Source: Psychrosphaera aestuarii (GTDB lineage Bacteria; Pseudomonadota; Gammaproteobacteria; Enterobacterales; Alteromonadaceae). Taken from it: a stretch of 64,000 nt of DNA. The stretch lies in the NCBI RefSeq assembly GCF_017948405.1, contig NZ_CP072844.1, positions 2,418,001 to 2,482,000 on the forward strand, written 5' to 3'. Positions 1 to 10,681 of this stretch are shown here, one piece after another; positions within the stretch are counted from its first letter, which is position 1, and the number at the start of each line of letters is the position of its first letter. The translations under genes were made by a program, and so were the position numbers. The notes beneath the pieces were generated by a model that worked only from the letters and a program-made list of their open reading frames with translations, was not told the origin of the DNA and ran no database searches.

Positions 1-3000
1 AACATTTAATTTAATGTTTCGAACAAATTTTTCTCTTGCCATAGTCAATGACATAACATCACGCCCGGTCATTGTATTGCCGTCACTGTAATTATCAAAG
101 CTGACCTGTCCAGAAACGACTACAATTTCACCACTTTGCAGTAAATCTTTGAATTGTTCAAACTGTTCTGGGAATAATCTGAAGTCTAATCGTCCACTTT
201 TGTCATCCAATGTGACCAAGGCCCATTGGTTTCCCTTTTTATTAACTAGCACTCTCATGTCTATAATTAATCCACAAACAGTGACAGTTTGATCACGGCG
301 AGTGGGTTCGACTTCCGATAGTTTTAGCTTTGTGTAATGCCTTAACTCTTTTCGATAGGCATTTATTGGGTGACCCGTTAAAAATAGTCCTAACGTATCT
401 TTTTCACCCTGCAACCAAATTGCATCAGGCCATAAGGTTGCTTCTTTAAATTGTGGCTTTACCTCTTCATGCTCTGTAGCGAACAAGCCGAATAAGTCCG
501 ACTGCCCTAAATCTGCATTTTTGGCATGTTGCGTGGCTGCCTTCATCGCATCTTCAAGGGAGGCCATAATAATGGCTCTATTCTCTTGAGTATGTGGTTC
601 TGGTCCAAGTTGATCAAGTGCTCCGGCTAAAACAAGCTTTTCCATTACACGCTTGTTTATTCGCTTCACGTCAACTCGAGCACAAAAATCAAATAAGTCA
701 GTGAACTTACCACCTTCATTACGAGCTTCCAAAATGGCTTCAACAGGCCCTTCCCCTACGCCTTTTATTGCGCCGATGCCATAGACGATATGTCCTTCGT
801 CATTTACGGTAAACTTATATGAGCCTGAATTAACATCTGGCGGCTCAATAGTTAGCTTCATGCGATCGCATTCATCGACCAAAGTAACAATCTTATCCGT
901 GTTATCCATATCTGCAGACATTACTGCCGCCATAAATTCTGATGGATAATGGCACTTCATCCATAGAGTTTGGTAGGAAACTAACGCATATGCTGCTGAG
1001 TGAGACTTGTTAAATCCGTAGCCAGCAAACTTTTCTACTAAGTCAAAGATTTTCATCGCCAATTCTGGGTCGATGTTATTGTTCTTTGAACCTTCCGCAA
1101 ATGATGAGCGTTGCTTTTCCATCTCTTCAGGCTTTTTCTTACCCATCGCACGACGTAACAAGTCAGCGCCGCCTAACGAGTAACCTGCCATTTCCTGGGC
1201 GATCTGCATGACTTGTTCTTGATATAAAATAATGCCGTAGGTTGGCTCTAAGATTTCTTTGAGGCATTCATGCTGATATTCATGATCCGGATAAGCGACC
1301 TCTTCTCGACCGTGTTTACGCTCAATAAAGTTATCTACCATGCCCGAGTCCAGTGGGCCCGGTCTAAATAAAGCAACTAGTGCGATAATATCTTCAAAGC
1401 AGTCAGGTTGGAGCTTTTTGATTAGACTTTTCATTCCTGAAGATTCTAGCTGGAATACAGCCGTCGTTTCAGCATTCATCAACATTCTAAAACTAGCTGC
1501 GTCAGCCATATCTATAGAGGCAATATCAACGTGTTGCTCTGGATCATCAATACGGCTATTGGCCATATCAATGGCCCATTGCAATATAGTAAGTGTTCTT
1601 AACCCTAAAAAGTCGAATTTAACGAGCCCTGCAGTCTCAACATCATTTTTGTCAAACTGCGTAACAGGGTTTTTACCTTCATCGTCACAATATAGCGGTG
1701 CAAAGTCGGTGATTTTAGTCGGTGCGATTACAACGCCACCTGCGTGTTTACCAGCACCTCGAGTCACACCCTCAAGCTTTCGGGCCATATCAATCAGCTC
1801 GCGAACTTCTTCGTCTTGATTGTACAGTTGCTCTAACTGAGGCTCGGCTTTAAATGCCTTTTCTAACGTAATACCAGGATCGCCTGGGACTAGTTTTGAG
1901 ATTCGATCGAAAAAACCAAATGGCTGACCAAGGACACGACCTACAGACTGAATAACGGCTTTGGCAGCCAAAGTACCAAATGTAATGATCTGTGATACTG
2001 CGTCTCGGCCATAAAGCTCAGCAACGTGGTCGATAACTTCGTCGCGCCTATCCATACAGAAATCGATATCAAAATCCGGCATGGAAACACGTTCTGGGTT
2101 CAAAAATCGCTCAAAGAGTAACGCAAATTCAAGAGGGTCAAGGTCAGTAATTTTTAACGCATAAGCCACCAATGAACCGGCACCAGAACCACGGCCCGGA
2201 CCAACTGGAATATTATTATCTTTACTCCACTGAATAAACTCAGCAACAATTAGAAAGTAACCGGGAAATCCCATTTGGTTAATAACTTTCAGCTCTATCT
2301 CTAATCGTTCATCATACTCGACTCGTTTTACCGCTCTTTCTTGTTCATCTGGAAATAAAAACTCTAGTCGTTCTTCGAGGCCATCTTCTGAAAGTTTTAC
2401 TAAGAAGTCCGCCTCTGTCATACCATCGGTAGGACACTCTGGCAGGAAGTAAGTACCTAATTGGACAGTTACATTGCACCGCTTAGCAATCTCAACGGAG
2501 TTTTGTAACGCCGAAGGCACATCAGCAAACAACTCACACATTTCTTGTTCTGATTTTAGATATTGTTCAGAGCTGTAATCTTTAGGTCGGTTTTTATCAT
2601 CAATCGTACGCTTTTGGTTGATGCAAACACGAACTTCGTGTGCCTCAAAGTCACTCGCATCCATGAATACCGCTTCATTCGTGGCGACGACAGGCAAGTT
2701 TGCTTGCTCTGCTAAATCAAGCGCTTGCTCAACATACATGGCCTCATTCGGCCGCCCTGTACGCGTCAACTCTATATAAAAATGATCCGCAAAATGTTCA
2801 ACGTAAAAATCAAGTACCGAGGAGAGTAGTTTTTTGTTGTGCTTGCTCAGTGCGTAGGCAATGTCACCAGCCGTTGCACCCGATAAAATAATGACACCCT
2901 CTTTGTGCTCTATGAGCCACTCTTTGTCTATCGCGACTTTACCGAGCAGAGAGCCTCTTAAGTAAGCTTTTGAGATTAACGTGGTTATGTTTTTATAACC

Positions 3001-3306
3001 GTCATTATTTTTCGCCAATAGCGTCAATCTAAATAATGGTTCATCGTCTTCACGCTTTACCCACACGTCGACGCCAATAATCGGCTTTATGCCTTTGCCG
3101 TGGGCGCCTTCATAAAACTTAACGAGACCACACAGGTTCATCTGATCCGTTAGCGCAATCGCCGGCATAGATTGCTCAGCAGCTCTTGCAAGGATCACTT
3201 TTACTTTGGCTAAACCGTCCATCATGGAGAAATCACTATGGACACGTAAATGTACAAATCTCGGATCTTGATTGGACGTAATAGGCAAGTTTGACGGTTC
3301 TGACAT
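1..3306 (-). CDS. dnaE: DNA polymerase III subunit alpha, C-terminus cut by window edge
   Basis: Catalytic alpha subunit of the replicative polymerase. The frame is open from an ATG at 3306 to the window edge, giving about 1102 codons of a protein usually near 1160, so roughly the last 60 residues are missing. The N-terminus carries the PHP-domain start (HSDFSMMDG near residue 25). The polymerase active-site aspartates sit in [13 protein letters not shown] around residue 405-415, where the E. coli enzyme has them. The part nearest the window edge corresponds to the C-terminal OB-fold region. It follows rnhB at the end of the lpx cluster, as in other gammaproteobacteria. Family assignment is secure. 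Confidence 0.96.
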   Translation of the reverse strand, partial: MSEPSNLPITSNQDPRFVHLRVHSDFSMMDGLAKVKVILARAAEQSMPAIALTDQMNLCGLVKFYEGAHGKGIKPIIGVDVWVKREDDEPLFRLTLLAKNNDGYKNITTLISKAYLRGSLLGKVAIDKEWLIEHKEGVIILSGATAGDIAYALSKHNKKLLSSVLDFYVEHFADHFYIELTRTGRPNEAMYVEQALDLAEQANLPVVATNEAVFMDASDFEAHEVRVCINQKRTIDDKNRPKDYSSEQYLKSEQEMCELFADVPSALQNSVEIAKRCNVTVQLGTYFLPECPTDGMTEADFLVKLSEDGLEERLEFLFPDEQERAVKRVEYDERLEIELKVINQMGFPGYFLIVAEFIQWSKDNNIPVGPGRGSGAGSLVAYALKITDLDPLEFALLFERFLNPERVSMPDFDIDFCMDRRDEVIDHVAELYGRDAVSQIITFGTLAAKAVIQSVGRVLGQPFGFFDRISKLVPGDPGITLEKAFKAEPQLEQLYNQDEEVRELIDMARKLEGVTRGAGKHAGGVVIAPTKITDFAPLYCDDEGKNPVTQFDKNDVETAGLVKFDFLGLRTLTILQWAIDMANSRIDDPEQHVDIASIDMADAASFRMLMNAETTAVFQLESSGMKSLIKKLQPDCFEDIIALVALFRPGPLDSGMVDNFIERKHGREEVAYPDHEYQHECLKEILEPTYGIILYQEQVMQIAQEMAGYSLGGADLLRRAMGKKKPEEMEKQRSSFAEGSKNNNIDPELAMKIFDLVEKFAGYGFNKSHSAAYALVSYQTLWMKCHYPSEFMAAVMSADMDNTDKIVTLVDECDRMKLTIEPPDVNSGSYKFTVNDEGHIVYGIGAIKGVGEGPVEAILEARNEGGKFTDLFDFCARVDVKRINKRVMEKLVLAGALDQLGPEPHTQENRAIIMASLEDAMKAATQHAKNADLGQSDLFGLFATEHEEVKPQFKEATLWPDAIWLQGEKDTLGLFLTGHPINAYRKELRHYTKLKLSEVEPTRRDQTVTVCGLIIDMRVLVNKKGNQWALVTLDDKSGRLDFRLFPEQFEQFKDLLQSGEIVVVSGQVSFDNYSDGNTMTGRDVMSLTMAREKFVRNIKLNV

Positions 3307-3377
3307 AAATTATAGTAATCTTATATGGTAATTTTACTGAAACACGGGCGACATAAGGCTTAGCACACTGCTAGCTA

Positions 3378-3989
3378 TTAACTTAGACCTAGCGCTTTTT
3401 GCACTGGCTTAAAACTTTTCCTATGGTGCGGTGTTGGACCGAATTTGGCAAGCATTTCAAAGTGTAATTTTGTTGGATAACCTTTATGCTTAGCAAAGCC
3501 ATATTCTGGGTGAATCTGATCTAACTCGTCCATTTCTTGATCTCGAGCAACTTTTGCTATTATTGACGCTGCCGAAATCTCAGGAACCAAGGCATCACCT
3601 TTAACGACCGCATTTCCAGCCATTGGTAAGTTAGGAACACGATTTCCATCAATTAATACATGCTCTGGTTGAATATCGAGTCTAGCGACCGCTCTTTGCA
3701 TTGCTAACATGGTGGCATGCAGTATATTTAATTCGTCAATTTCACTTGGATCGGCACGCCCAATTGACCACGCTAGCGCATCTCGCTTGATAATCTCTGC
3801 TAATGCATTTCGCTTCTTCTCTGATAGCTTTTTCGAATCTGTAAGACCTTCAATAGGCTTGCTTGGATCTAAAATTACCGCGGCTGTTACTACATCACCA
3901 ACTAAAGGCCCACGACCAACTTCATCAACACCGGCAATTAAGACAACGTTTGGGCGTTGATAGTTTTGTGCATTAAAGATAACCGACAT
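3378..3989 (-). CDS. rnhB: Ribonuclease HII
   Basis: Cleaves the RNA strand of RNA-DNA hybrids, including single ribonucleotides embedded in DNA. The 203-residue protein has the usual family length. The signature VDEVGRGPL lies at residues 21-29, giving catalytic Asp22 and Glu23; further acidic ligands are Asp114 (LIDGN) and Asp132 (KGDALVPE, followed by [13 protein letters not shown]). The gene begins one base after the stop of lpxB, which implies translational coupling, and precedes dnaE in the same direction. This lpxB-rnhB-dnaE order is conserved in enteric and marine gammaproteobacteria. Confidence 0.95.
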   Translation of the reverse strand: MSVIFNAQNYQRPNVVLIAGVDEVGRGPLVGDVVTAAVILDPSKPIEGLTDSKKLSEKKRNALAEIIKRDALAWSIGRADPSEIDELNILHATMLAMQRAVARLDIQPEHVLIDGNRVPNLPMAGNAVVKGDALVPEISAASIIAKVARDQEMDELDQIHPEYGFAKHKGYPTKLHFEMLAKFGPTPHHRKSFKPVQKALGLS

Positions 3990-3990
3990 A

Positions 3991-5142
3991 TTACTGATCC
4001 TCTAATACTTGCCAAATTGAACGAGCCGCTTTAGCACTAGCATCTCGTTTTATATCTATATGCAACTGAGTAAACTGCTCTATCATTTCTGTCTGCGGAA
4101 CTTCCAGCATCGGCTTTATGTGAGAGACTATATTGTTAACTGACGCTTCTTCTTGAATCAGCTCAGCAACGATTTGTTTTTGTGCTAGTAAGTTTGGTAG
4201 CGTAAAAAATGGGGTTTTAATTAAGCGTTTAAATATTTCATAACTTAGCCAACTCACCTTGTAGGCCGTAACCATAGGTGTCTTCATTAACATAGTCTCT
4301 AACGTCGCTGTACCAGATGCTAACAACACCACATCCGCTGCCCCCATTACTTCGCGAGCATTACCGATAGATACGGTTATATTCAGTTCTGGGAACCGTG
4401 TATCTATTTCAGCTTGAATTTGCTTAGCTCTGTAATCGTTCACCGCTGGCACTAGAATGGTTAATTCCGGAAAGTCTTGTTTCAATTGACTCGCGGCTGC
4501 TAAAAACGGCTGTAATAAGAATTTAATTTCTGAACCGCGACTGCCAGGCAGAACAGCTAATACTTTGTCATCTGCCGCTAATCCTAGTTTTGTTCTACAT
4601 TCGGCCTTTTGACTCTCAACTGGAATTTGGTCGGCAAGTGTATGACCAACAAAATCGCACGGCACACCATGTTTATCATAAAAGGCTTTTTCAAATGGCA
4701 ACAAGGCCAATACCTTATCCACCGCTTTCTTGATTTTTTTTACTCGAGATTGGCGCCAAGCCCAAACCGATGGACTTACGTAATGAATGGTTTTAAATCC
4801 CAATTTTTTTAACTCTAGCTCCATGCCTAAATTAAACTCTGGGGCATCGATACCTATTACGACGTCAGGTTGCCAAGCGGCAAGGTCTTTTATTAACTGC
4901 TTGCGTTTTTTAAGCAATCTAGGCAAGCGCTTAAGTATTTCAACCACTCCCATCACAGAGAGCTCTTCCATATCAAAATAGCTATGTGCCCCCAGTGTAA
5001 TCATCTTGGGACCAGCTACGCCTCGAAATTCGATGGTCTTATTTTGTTGTTTGGCAAGATCAGAAAGCGCCGACATTAAGTCAGCGCCCAATAAATCGCC
5101 GGAGTGTTCCCCAGCTACTATGCCTATTTTTAGTGTCGACAT
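3991..5142 (-). CDS. lpxB: Lipid-A-disaccharide synthase
   Basis: Glycosyltransferase that joins lipid X to UDP-diacylglucosamine to form the lipid A disaccharide at the inner face of the cytoplasmic membrane. The protein has 383 residues, normal for the family, with the N-terminal [16 protein letters not shown] motif and a C-terminal sugar-nucleotide region ([13 protein letters not shown]). It lies downstream of lpxA with an 87-bp gap and is followed almost without spacing by rnhB. The position inside lpxD-fabZ-lpxA-lpxB is the classical lipid A cluster. Confidence 0.96.
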   Translation of the reverse strand: MSTLKIGIVAGEHSGDLLGADLMSALSDLAKQQNKTIEFRGVAGPKMITLGAHSYFDMEELSVMGVVEILKRLPRLLKKRKQLIKDLAAWQPDVVIGIDAPEFNLGMELELKKLGFKTIHYVSPSVWAWRQSRVKKIKKAVDKVLALLPFEKAFYDKHGVPCDFVGHTLADQIPVESQKAECRTKLGLAADDKVLAVLPGSRGSEIKFLLQPFLAAASQLKQDFPELTILVPAVNDYRAKQIQAEIDTRFPELNITVSIGNAREVMGAADVVLLASGTATLETMLMKTPMVTAYKVSWLSYEIFKRLIKTPFFTLPNLLAQKQIVAELIQEEASVNNIVSHIKPMLEVPQTEMIEQFTQLHIDIKRDASAKAARSIWQVLEDQ

Positions 5143-5229
5143 AACTCTCTTTCTTTTATACGTCTATCATCCGTACGCATGCCCTAGCAATAAAATGGTT
5201 ACTTTTAGATTCTAGGTCAGTAACGTGGC

Positions 5230-5991
5230 TTAACGAATAATGCCTCTTGATGAGTTTTTTATAAATGAAGTAAATAACTCTACGGCAGGATCTGATGAGT
5301 CTATACTAGACAAGGCATCTGCAACGCTCAAGCCTTTTCGATAGGTTGTACGATACGCAGCCTTTATTGCACTGATTTGCTCTGAACTAAAACCTCTACG
5401 CTTCAGTCCTTCACTATTCAAACCTTTCGGCTCAGCACCATTACCGGCTGCAAGTAAATACGGAGGCACATCTTTTACCACAATACTATTTAGCCCGATA
5501 AAACTATGTGCGCCAATGTGAACAAATTGATGCACGCCAACCATACCACCTAAAATAGCCCAATCACCAACATGCACATGTCCGGCAACACTTGCGTTGT
5601 TTGCAAATATTACGTTGTCACCGATAACGCAGTCGTGAGCGACATGGGTATAAGCCATAAACAAATTATTGCTACCAATTTTAGTCAGGCTTTGATCTTG
5701 AATTGTGCCACGATGGATAGTGACATTTTCACGAATAATATTATTATCGCCAATTTCAAGCCGAGTTGGTTCGCCAGCATACTTTTTGTCTTGGCAATCT
5801 TCACCTACCGATGAAAACTGAAAAATTTCATTATTTTTCCCAATAACACTTGGGCCTTTAACTACAACGTGGCTATGAATCACGGTATTGTCACCAATAA
5901 CCACATCATCACCAATGATAGAATAAGCCCCGACGCTTACATTTTTGCCTAATATTGCGCTTTTAGAAATGATTGCAGTTTCGTGTATCAA
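5230..5991 (-). CDS. lpxA: UDP-N-acetylglucosamine acyltransferase
   Basis: Catalyses the first step of lipid A synthesis, moving a hydroxyacyl chain from acyl carrier protein to UDP-GlcNAc. The 253-residue protein is a left-handed beta-helix of hexapeptide repeats (residues 1-190), then a helical C-terminal tail. The catalytic His is expected in AYTHVAHDC (His116 and His119, the latter matching E. coli His125). It is slightly shorter than the 262-residue E. coli enzyme. It starts 29 bases after fabZ ends and runs in the same direction. Confidence 0.96.
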   Translation of the reverse strand: MIHETAIISKSAILGKNVSVGAYSIIGDDVVIGDNTVIHSHVVVKGPSVIGKNNEIFQFSSVGEDCQDKKYAGEPTRLEIGDNNIIRENVTIHRGTIQDQSLTKIGSNNLFMAYTHVAHDCVIGDNVIFANNASVAGHVHVGDWAILGGMVGVHQFVHIGAHSFIGLNSIVVKDVPPYLLAAGNGAEPKGLNSEGLKRRGFSSEQISAIKAAYRTTYRKGLSVADALSSIDSSDPAVELFTSFIKNSSRGIIR

Positions 5992-6020
5992 ATCAAAATC
6001 TCTTTTATATCGTTGTTAAA

Positions 6021-6485
6021 TTAAAGGACACGACGAGCACACATGATTTCTGCGCTAGCCGCTAATTTTCCATCTACTAAAGCTTCACCTGAGAACTTCC
6101 ATATACCACGACGTTCTTTGATAAACTTCACGTGAAAGTGAATTTGATCGCCTGGCGTCACTGGGTGCTTAAAACGAGCATTGTCTATTGCTGCAAATAA
6201 ATATAGTTCATTTGGATCTACTTCGCCTTTCTGAGCTTCAATCGTCTTAAAACCTAGTAAGCCTGTAGCCTGGGCCATCGCTTCTAAAATCAATACGCCA
6301 GGAAATACTGGTTTCCCAGGAAAATGACCAGTAAAAATTGGCTCGTTAATACTCACGTTTTTAATAGCGTGGAGTGTTTCACCAACTTTATAGTCAATAA
6401 CACGATCAATAAGCAACATAGGGTATCTATGCGGCAGATATGACATTATTTCTTCGATTTCAAATGTATTTAATTGCTCAGACAA
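6021..6485 (-). CDS. fabZ: 3-hydroxyacyl-ACP dehydratase FabZ (TTG start)
   Basis: Dehydratase of fatty-acid synthesis that competes with LpxA for hydroxyacyl-ACP and so balances phospholipid against lipid A. I place the start at a TTG at 6485, giving 154 residues beginning [13 protein letters not shown]. An AAGGAG sequence lies seven bases before it, and the protein then matches the usual length. An upstream in-frame ATG at 6509 would add eight residues not expected in the family and would put the Shine-Dalgarno inside the gene. His54 and Glu68 in [17 protein letters not shown] are the catalytic pair. It sits between lpxD and lpxA as usual. Confidence 0.94.
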   Translation of the reverse strand: MSEQLNTFEIEEIMSYLPHRYPMLLIDRVIDYKVGETLHAIKNVSINEPIFTGHFPGKPVFPGVLILEAMAQATGLLGFKTIEAQKGEVDPNELYLFAAIDNARFKHPVTPGDQIHFHVKFIKERRGIWKFSGEALVDGKLAASAEIMCARRVL

Positions 6486-6515
6486 AATATGTCTCCTTAC
6501 AAGCTGCAATCAGAA

Positions 6516-7562
6516 CTATTTTTGTATTTGTTTTTCTAGGGTTTTAACCCGTGAAAATAGTTCAGTCAATTTTCTATAGCGTGCCGCGTTATTGCGCCAC
6601 TCTTTATTTGTTGTTGCAGGCATCCCTGATGAATATACACCTGGCTCCATTATATCGTTAATTACAAAAGTTCGGCCAGTTATAAACGCTCGATCGCATA
6701 TATTAAGATGACCCGCTATACCAACGCCACCGCCTATCGTTACGTTATGACCAACTTTTGTGCTTCCTGCGATTAAAGTACCAGCGGCTATCGCCGTGTA
6801 ATCCCCAATCTCCACATTATGCCCAATTTGAATTTGATTATCGAGAATAACGCCTTTACCAATTTTAGTATCCGCGATAGCGCCGCGATCAATTGTAGTA
6901 TTTGCGCCAATTTCTGTACCATCACCAATACTTACTCCGCCTAATTGCGGAATTTTAATCCACTTTTGATTGTTGTTTTCTTGAAGAGGTGCGTAGCCAA
7001 AACCGTCGGCTCCGATGACTGAATTTCCTTGAACCATGCATTTGGAGCCAAAAGTGACGTTATGATAAACAGTTACGTTTGGCCATAATCTTGTGCCTGC
7101 TCCAAGTATTGTACCCTGTCCAATGAAGCAACCTGCTCCGATCTGTACATCATCTCCAATTTCAGCACCATCTTCGATGACTACATTGGCACCAATAGCC
7201 ACATTACATCCGATAGTTGCGGTTTCACCAATTATTGCGGACGGGGCGATAGTTTTGATTTGTTGAGGTGTGGTATCAAGCTTTTGTGCGATAAGTGCAA
7301 AACCCACGTAAGGGTTTTCCATTACAAGTGCATCTTTGCTCCAGCTATCAACCATATCTGGTGCTAAAATCACACACCCAGCTTGAGACGTTGTTAAATG
7401 TTTTGCGTACTTTTTATTTGCAAGGAACGTAATATCACTGCCTGAAGCTCCCTCTATGGTAGCGATTCTATGAATTACCAAGTCTGCGTTACCTTTTATG
7501 GAAACTTCTATTCCAGACTCATTAGCTACCCATGCTGCTAATTCTTTAAGTGTATATTTCAT
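6516..7562 (-). CDS. lpxD: UDP-3-O-acylglucosamine N-acyltransferase
   Basis: Adds the second hydroxyacyl chain in lipid A synthesis. The 348-residue protein has an N-terminal uridine-binding domain (about 1-100), a central hexapeptide left-handed beta-helix (about 105-310) with GADGFGYA and IQIGHNVEIG, the latter holding the catalytic-type His, and a C-terminal helical end. The ATG at 7562 follows TGGAGCAATATAA, with GGAG as ribosome-binding site. An intrinsic terminator-like hairpin lies only about 20 bases upstream, between skp and this gene. Confidence 0.96.
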   Translation of the reverse strand: MKYTLKELAAWVANESGIEVSIKGNADLVIHRIATIEGASGSDITFLANKKYAKHLTTSQAGCVILAPDMVDSWSKDALVMENPYVGFALIAQKLDTTPQQIKTIAPSAIIGETATIGCNVAIGANVVIEDGAEIGDDVQIGAGCFIGQGTILGAGTRLWPNVTVYHNVTFGSKCMVQGNSVIGADGFGYAPLQENNNQKWIKIPQLGGVSIGDGTEIGANTTIDRGAIADTKIGKGVILDNQIQIGHNVEIGDYTAIAAGTLIAGSTKVGHNVTIGGGVGIAGHLNICDRAFITGRTFVINDIMEPGVYSSGMPATTNKEWRNNAARYRKLTELFSRVKTLEKQIQK

Positions 7563-7580
7563 TTATATTGCTCCAGACAC

Positions 7581-7611
7581 AAAAAAGCCCACCTTAGAGA
7601 CTAAAGTGGGC
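7581..7611 (-). terminator. Intrinsic terminator-like hairpin between skp and lpxD
   Basis: On the minus strand a stem with GCCCAC and GTGGGC ends is followed directly by six T residues. It begins about 20 bases past the skp stop and ends about 18 bases before the lpxD start, leaving no room for a full promoter between it and lpxD. It would stop or attenuate transcription coming from bamA-skp. Confidence 0.75.
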
Positions 7612-7631
7612 TTCACTATAGTAATATGATT

Positions 7632-8135
7632 TTACTTAACTTTACTTGCTTTTTCGATTACAAGTTGAGAAATGTCTTTCTCAGGCGCAACAAACGCTAC
7701 TGATTGCGCTTGGAATACCACATCGATCTTTTTCTCAGCAGCAACTTCATCAACGGCTGTCTTAATGATTGCCATTATTTTGTTACGCTCTTCAGCTTGA
7801 CGACGACGAATGTTTTCTTGCAACGGTTGAGCTTTAGCTTGATACGACTGTTGCATAGTTTCAATGTCTGAACGCAGTTTATCTTGTTGTTCTTGGCTCA
7901 TTGTCATTGATTCACGCTGAAACTTTTCCATATTAAATTGGATGTCGCTTTTTAGTTTTTCAACTTCTTCAGCTGCACCAGCAAACTCTTGTTGCAATTG
8001 TTGTTGCATAGCCGCCATTTGCGGTAACTGTGCTACAACTTTTTGCACGTCTACTACTGCTATCGATTCAGCCCAAGCTGTAACCGAAAATAAGATACCT
8101 GTTGTTAAGGCTAAGATTTTTTTTGCTAATGTCAT
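7632..8135 (-). CDS. skp: Periplasmic chaperone Skp/OmpH
   Basis: Periplasmic holdase that carries unfolded outer-membrane proteins to the BAM complex. The 167-residue protein has a clear signal peptide (about residues 1-22, ending TAWA before ESIAVVD) and a long charged, Gln-rich coiled-coil region (about 40-120) that forms the tentacles of the trimer. It follows bamA by 31 bases in the same direction, the usual functional pairing. Confidence 0.94.
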   Translation of the reverse strand: MTLAKKILALTTGILFSVTAWAESIAVVDVQKVVAQLPQMAAMQQQLQQEFAGAAEEVEKLKSDIQFNMEKFQRESMTMSQEQQDKLRSDIETMQQSYQAKAQPLQENIRRRQAEERNKIMAIIKTAVDEVAAEKKIDVVFQAQSVAFVAPEKDISQLVIEKASKVK

Positions 8136-8166
8136 TTTCTACTCCAAAATTAAAGAACTGTTTTCC

Positions 8167-10635
8167 CTAAAAGGTCGTTCCGATATTAAAACTAAATACT
8201 TCATGTTCGTCTTCTTCATATTCTTTAAGTGGCTTTGACCATGTAAACACTAAAGGTCCCATCGGAGACAACCATTGAAGACTTATACCTGCCGATACAC
8301 GATAACGACCTGCATCCGAATAATCAACTATCTTTGCTCTTTGATCTGCAGCTAAGTTATCGTATTCACTAATATCAAACTCAGTATCCCAAACATTACC
8401 TGCATCAATAAATACTGACGTTCTAACTGAGTTAGCAAAATCATCAGATAAGAATGGCGTTGGTGTAATTAACTCAATACCACCAAATACTGATGCATTA
8501 CCACCAGTAGCACGAAATGTAGGTTGTATAGCATCATTTTCTGAACCAACTATAATACTGTTAACACCGCCTATCGTATTTGGCCCGCCACTAATAGTTT
8601 GTGGAATACGTTGGATGCCTTTTGGACCGATGGTATTACTTTCAAAGCCGCGCAGATCATTTGAACGTTGCTGCATATTTTCCCAAAACGGCAATGTCTG
8701 TTCATTACCATTTAGATCACCGTAACCATTACCATAGTTTGCCTCAAGTCGAGCAAGTAGCGTCCATTTATGGTTGTCTGTTAGAGGGAAGTAAAACTTA
8801 GAGTCAAAGTTAAACTTAAAGTACTCAACGTCTGAACCAGGTACAGATGCTTTAAACCCATAATATTGACTTGAACCATCCGACGGGAATACACCTCGGT
8901 TTAATGTATTACGGCTCCAGCCTATATTGGCTTCAAAACTTTCAAAATCAAACTTTGCATCAGGATCTGTAGGATCTATATATGCTTCTGCGAAACGTCT
9001 AATTTGATCATAAGGTTGTAAAGATGATATTTCGATATCTTTGTAAGCTAAACCAACACTTATTCTGTTGTTTTCCATAACAGGCCAGCTAAGTGTCGGG
9101 CCAATAGAAACTGTTTTTCTTGAATAAGTCACTAGGTTTACCTTAGAGGCGTCGTAACTGCTATACGCTATCTGTCCACCAAGAGAAACACCATCATCGG
9201 TAAAGTAGTTATCAGTGTAGTTCAATGAAATGGTTTGCTGTGCTTTCCAAGTATTCAAGCCAATGCCGACTGAGTTTCCTGTGCCAAGAAAGTTTTCTTG
9301 CTGAATGGATGTGTTAAACGCAAGCCCAGTGTAATCACCATATGAAATACCCGCCTGGAAAGTACCTGACGCTTGTTCTTTTATTCTAAATACAACATCA
9401 ACTTGGTCGTCTTCACCTGGTAACTCTTGAATTGCAAAATCTACACTTTCAATATATCTGAGGCGTTGTAAGAGAGTTTTCGACATCTCTAACAAATTAT
9501 TCGATAACGTGGCACCTTCAAATTGACGCATCTCTCTACGTAATACTTCATCTGACGTTGAAAAATTACCTACAAACTTGATGCGACGAACATAAACTCG
9601 CTTACCCGGATCTACAGATATTGTCAGTTTTACTTCTTTTGTTTCATCATTTGCTTCTGGAATTGTACTTACTTTAGCATTGGCATAACCAAAACGACCT
9701 AGGTACTTAGTTATCATTTCTTCTGTGTAAGTAACTAACGCCCCGTTGTATCGCTCGTTCTCACGAATTGGGACAATCTTTCTAATGAACTCTTCTTGCC
9801 CTAATAGGTCACCAATAAAATCAAATCCAGTAACCGTGTATGGTTCACCCTCAGATACGTTTAACGTTACATAGACAGATTCTTTATCTGGAGCAACCGA
9901 CACTTGCGTTGAATCTAAGTTGTAACGCAAATAACCACGGTCTAGGTAATAATCGCGAATCGTTTCCATATCACCTTTAAGTGCTTGTTTTTGATAACGG
10001 TCGTTATCCATAAACTGCCACCAAGAAAGATTCTGCTTGCTTTCAATACCAGCTAACAGTTCTTCATCATTAAAAACTTCATTACCAACAATATTGATTT
10101 GTTTTATCGAGGCTGCATCACCTTCATCAAAATCAAATTTTAATTTAACTCTATTACGAGGAAGGTAGGTAACAGTTGCTTTAATAACAGCATTATATTT
10201 ACCCACACTGTGATAAAAGTCTAAAAGCCCTGACTCAACGGTATCAAGAACAGTTTTATCCAAAGACTCACCGACTCTGATATTACTGTCGTTCAAGCTT
10301 GTTTGTAATTGATCATCTTTAATATCACTATTGCCGTCAAACTCAATTTCACTAATAGTCGGACGTTCCGTAACTTTAAATATGATTTTATTACCATCAC
10401 GGAAGGCTTCTATATTTGCAAAAAAGCCCGAAGCATAAAGTCGCTTTATAGATTGAGCGACATAAAACTCGGAAATCTGATCGCCAACTGTGAACGGGAC
10501 ATGAGTCAAAGCTGCGCCAAGCGCCACTCGCTGAAGGCCATTAACTTGAATGTCCTCTATGACAAACTTTTCATCATTGGCAACAGACAACCAACTCGCA
10601 CTTACTAAAAAAATACCAATTAAGACTTGTTTCAT
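8167..10635 (-). CDS. bamA: Outer membrane protein assembly factor BamA
   Basis: Central component of the BAM machine that inserts beta-barrel proteins into the outer membrane. The 822-residue protein has a signal peptide (about 1-19, cleaved before NDEKF), five POTRA domains over about residues 22-425, and a 16-strand barrel for the rest, ending in FNIGTTF with the C-terminal aromatic typical of outer-membrane barrels. It lies between rseP and skp, the conserved order. Confidence 0.96.
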   Translation of the reverse strand: MKQVLIGIFLVSASWLSVANDEKFVIEDIQVNGLQRVALGAALTHVPFTVGDQISEFYVAQSIKRLYASGFFANIEAFRDGNKIIFKVTERPTISEIEFDGNSDIKDDQLQTSLNDSNIRVGESLDKTVLDTVESGLLDFYHSVGKYNAVIKATVTYLPRNRVKLKFDFDEGDAASIKQINIVGNEVFNDEELLAGIESKQNLSWWQFMDNDRYQKQALKGDMETIRDYYLDRGYLRYNLDSTQVSVAPDKESVYVTLNVSEGEPYTVTGFDFIGDLLGQEEFIRKIVPIRENERYNGALVTYTEEMITKYLGRFGYANAKVSTIPEANDETKEVKLTISVDPGKRVYVRRIKFVGNFSTSDEVLRREMRQFEGATLSNNLLEMSKTLLQRLRYIESVDFAIQELPGEDDQVDVVFRIKEQASGTFQAGISYGDYTGLAFNTSIQQENFLGTGNSVGIGLNTWKAQQTISLNYTDNYFTDDGVSLGGQIAYSSYDASKVNLVTYSRKTVSIGPTLSWPVMENNRISVGLAYKDIEISSLQPYDQIRRFAEAYIDPTDPDAKFDFESFEANIGWSRNTLNRGVFPSDGSSQYYGFKASVPGSDVEYFKFNFDSKFYFPLTDNHKWTLLARLEANYGNGYGDLNGNEQTLPFWENMQQRSNDLRGFESNTIGPKGIQRIPQTISGGPNTIGGVNSIIVGSENDAIQPTFRATGGNASVFGGIELITPTPFLSDDFANSVRTSVFIDAGNVWDTEFDISEYDNLAADQRAKIVDYSDAGRYRVSAGISLQWLSPMGPLVFTWSKPLKEYEEDEHEVFSFNIGTTF

Positions 10636-10681
10636 TATTATTTTAATTCCAATACAACTACAACGGCTCGTTTACAACGCA

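Noticed and set aside
1340..1819. A 159-codon plus-strand frame inside dnaE
   Set aside because: It lies entirely opposite the polymerase gene, has Ser-rich shadow composition and no recognisable motif.
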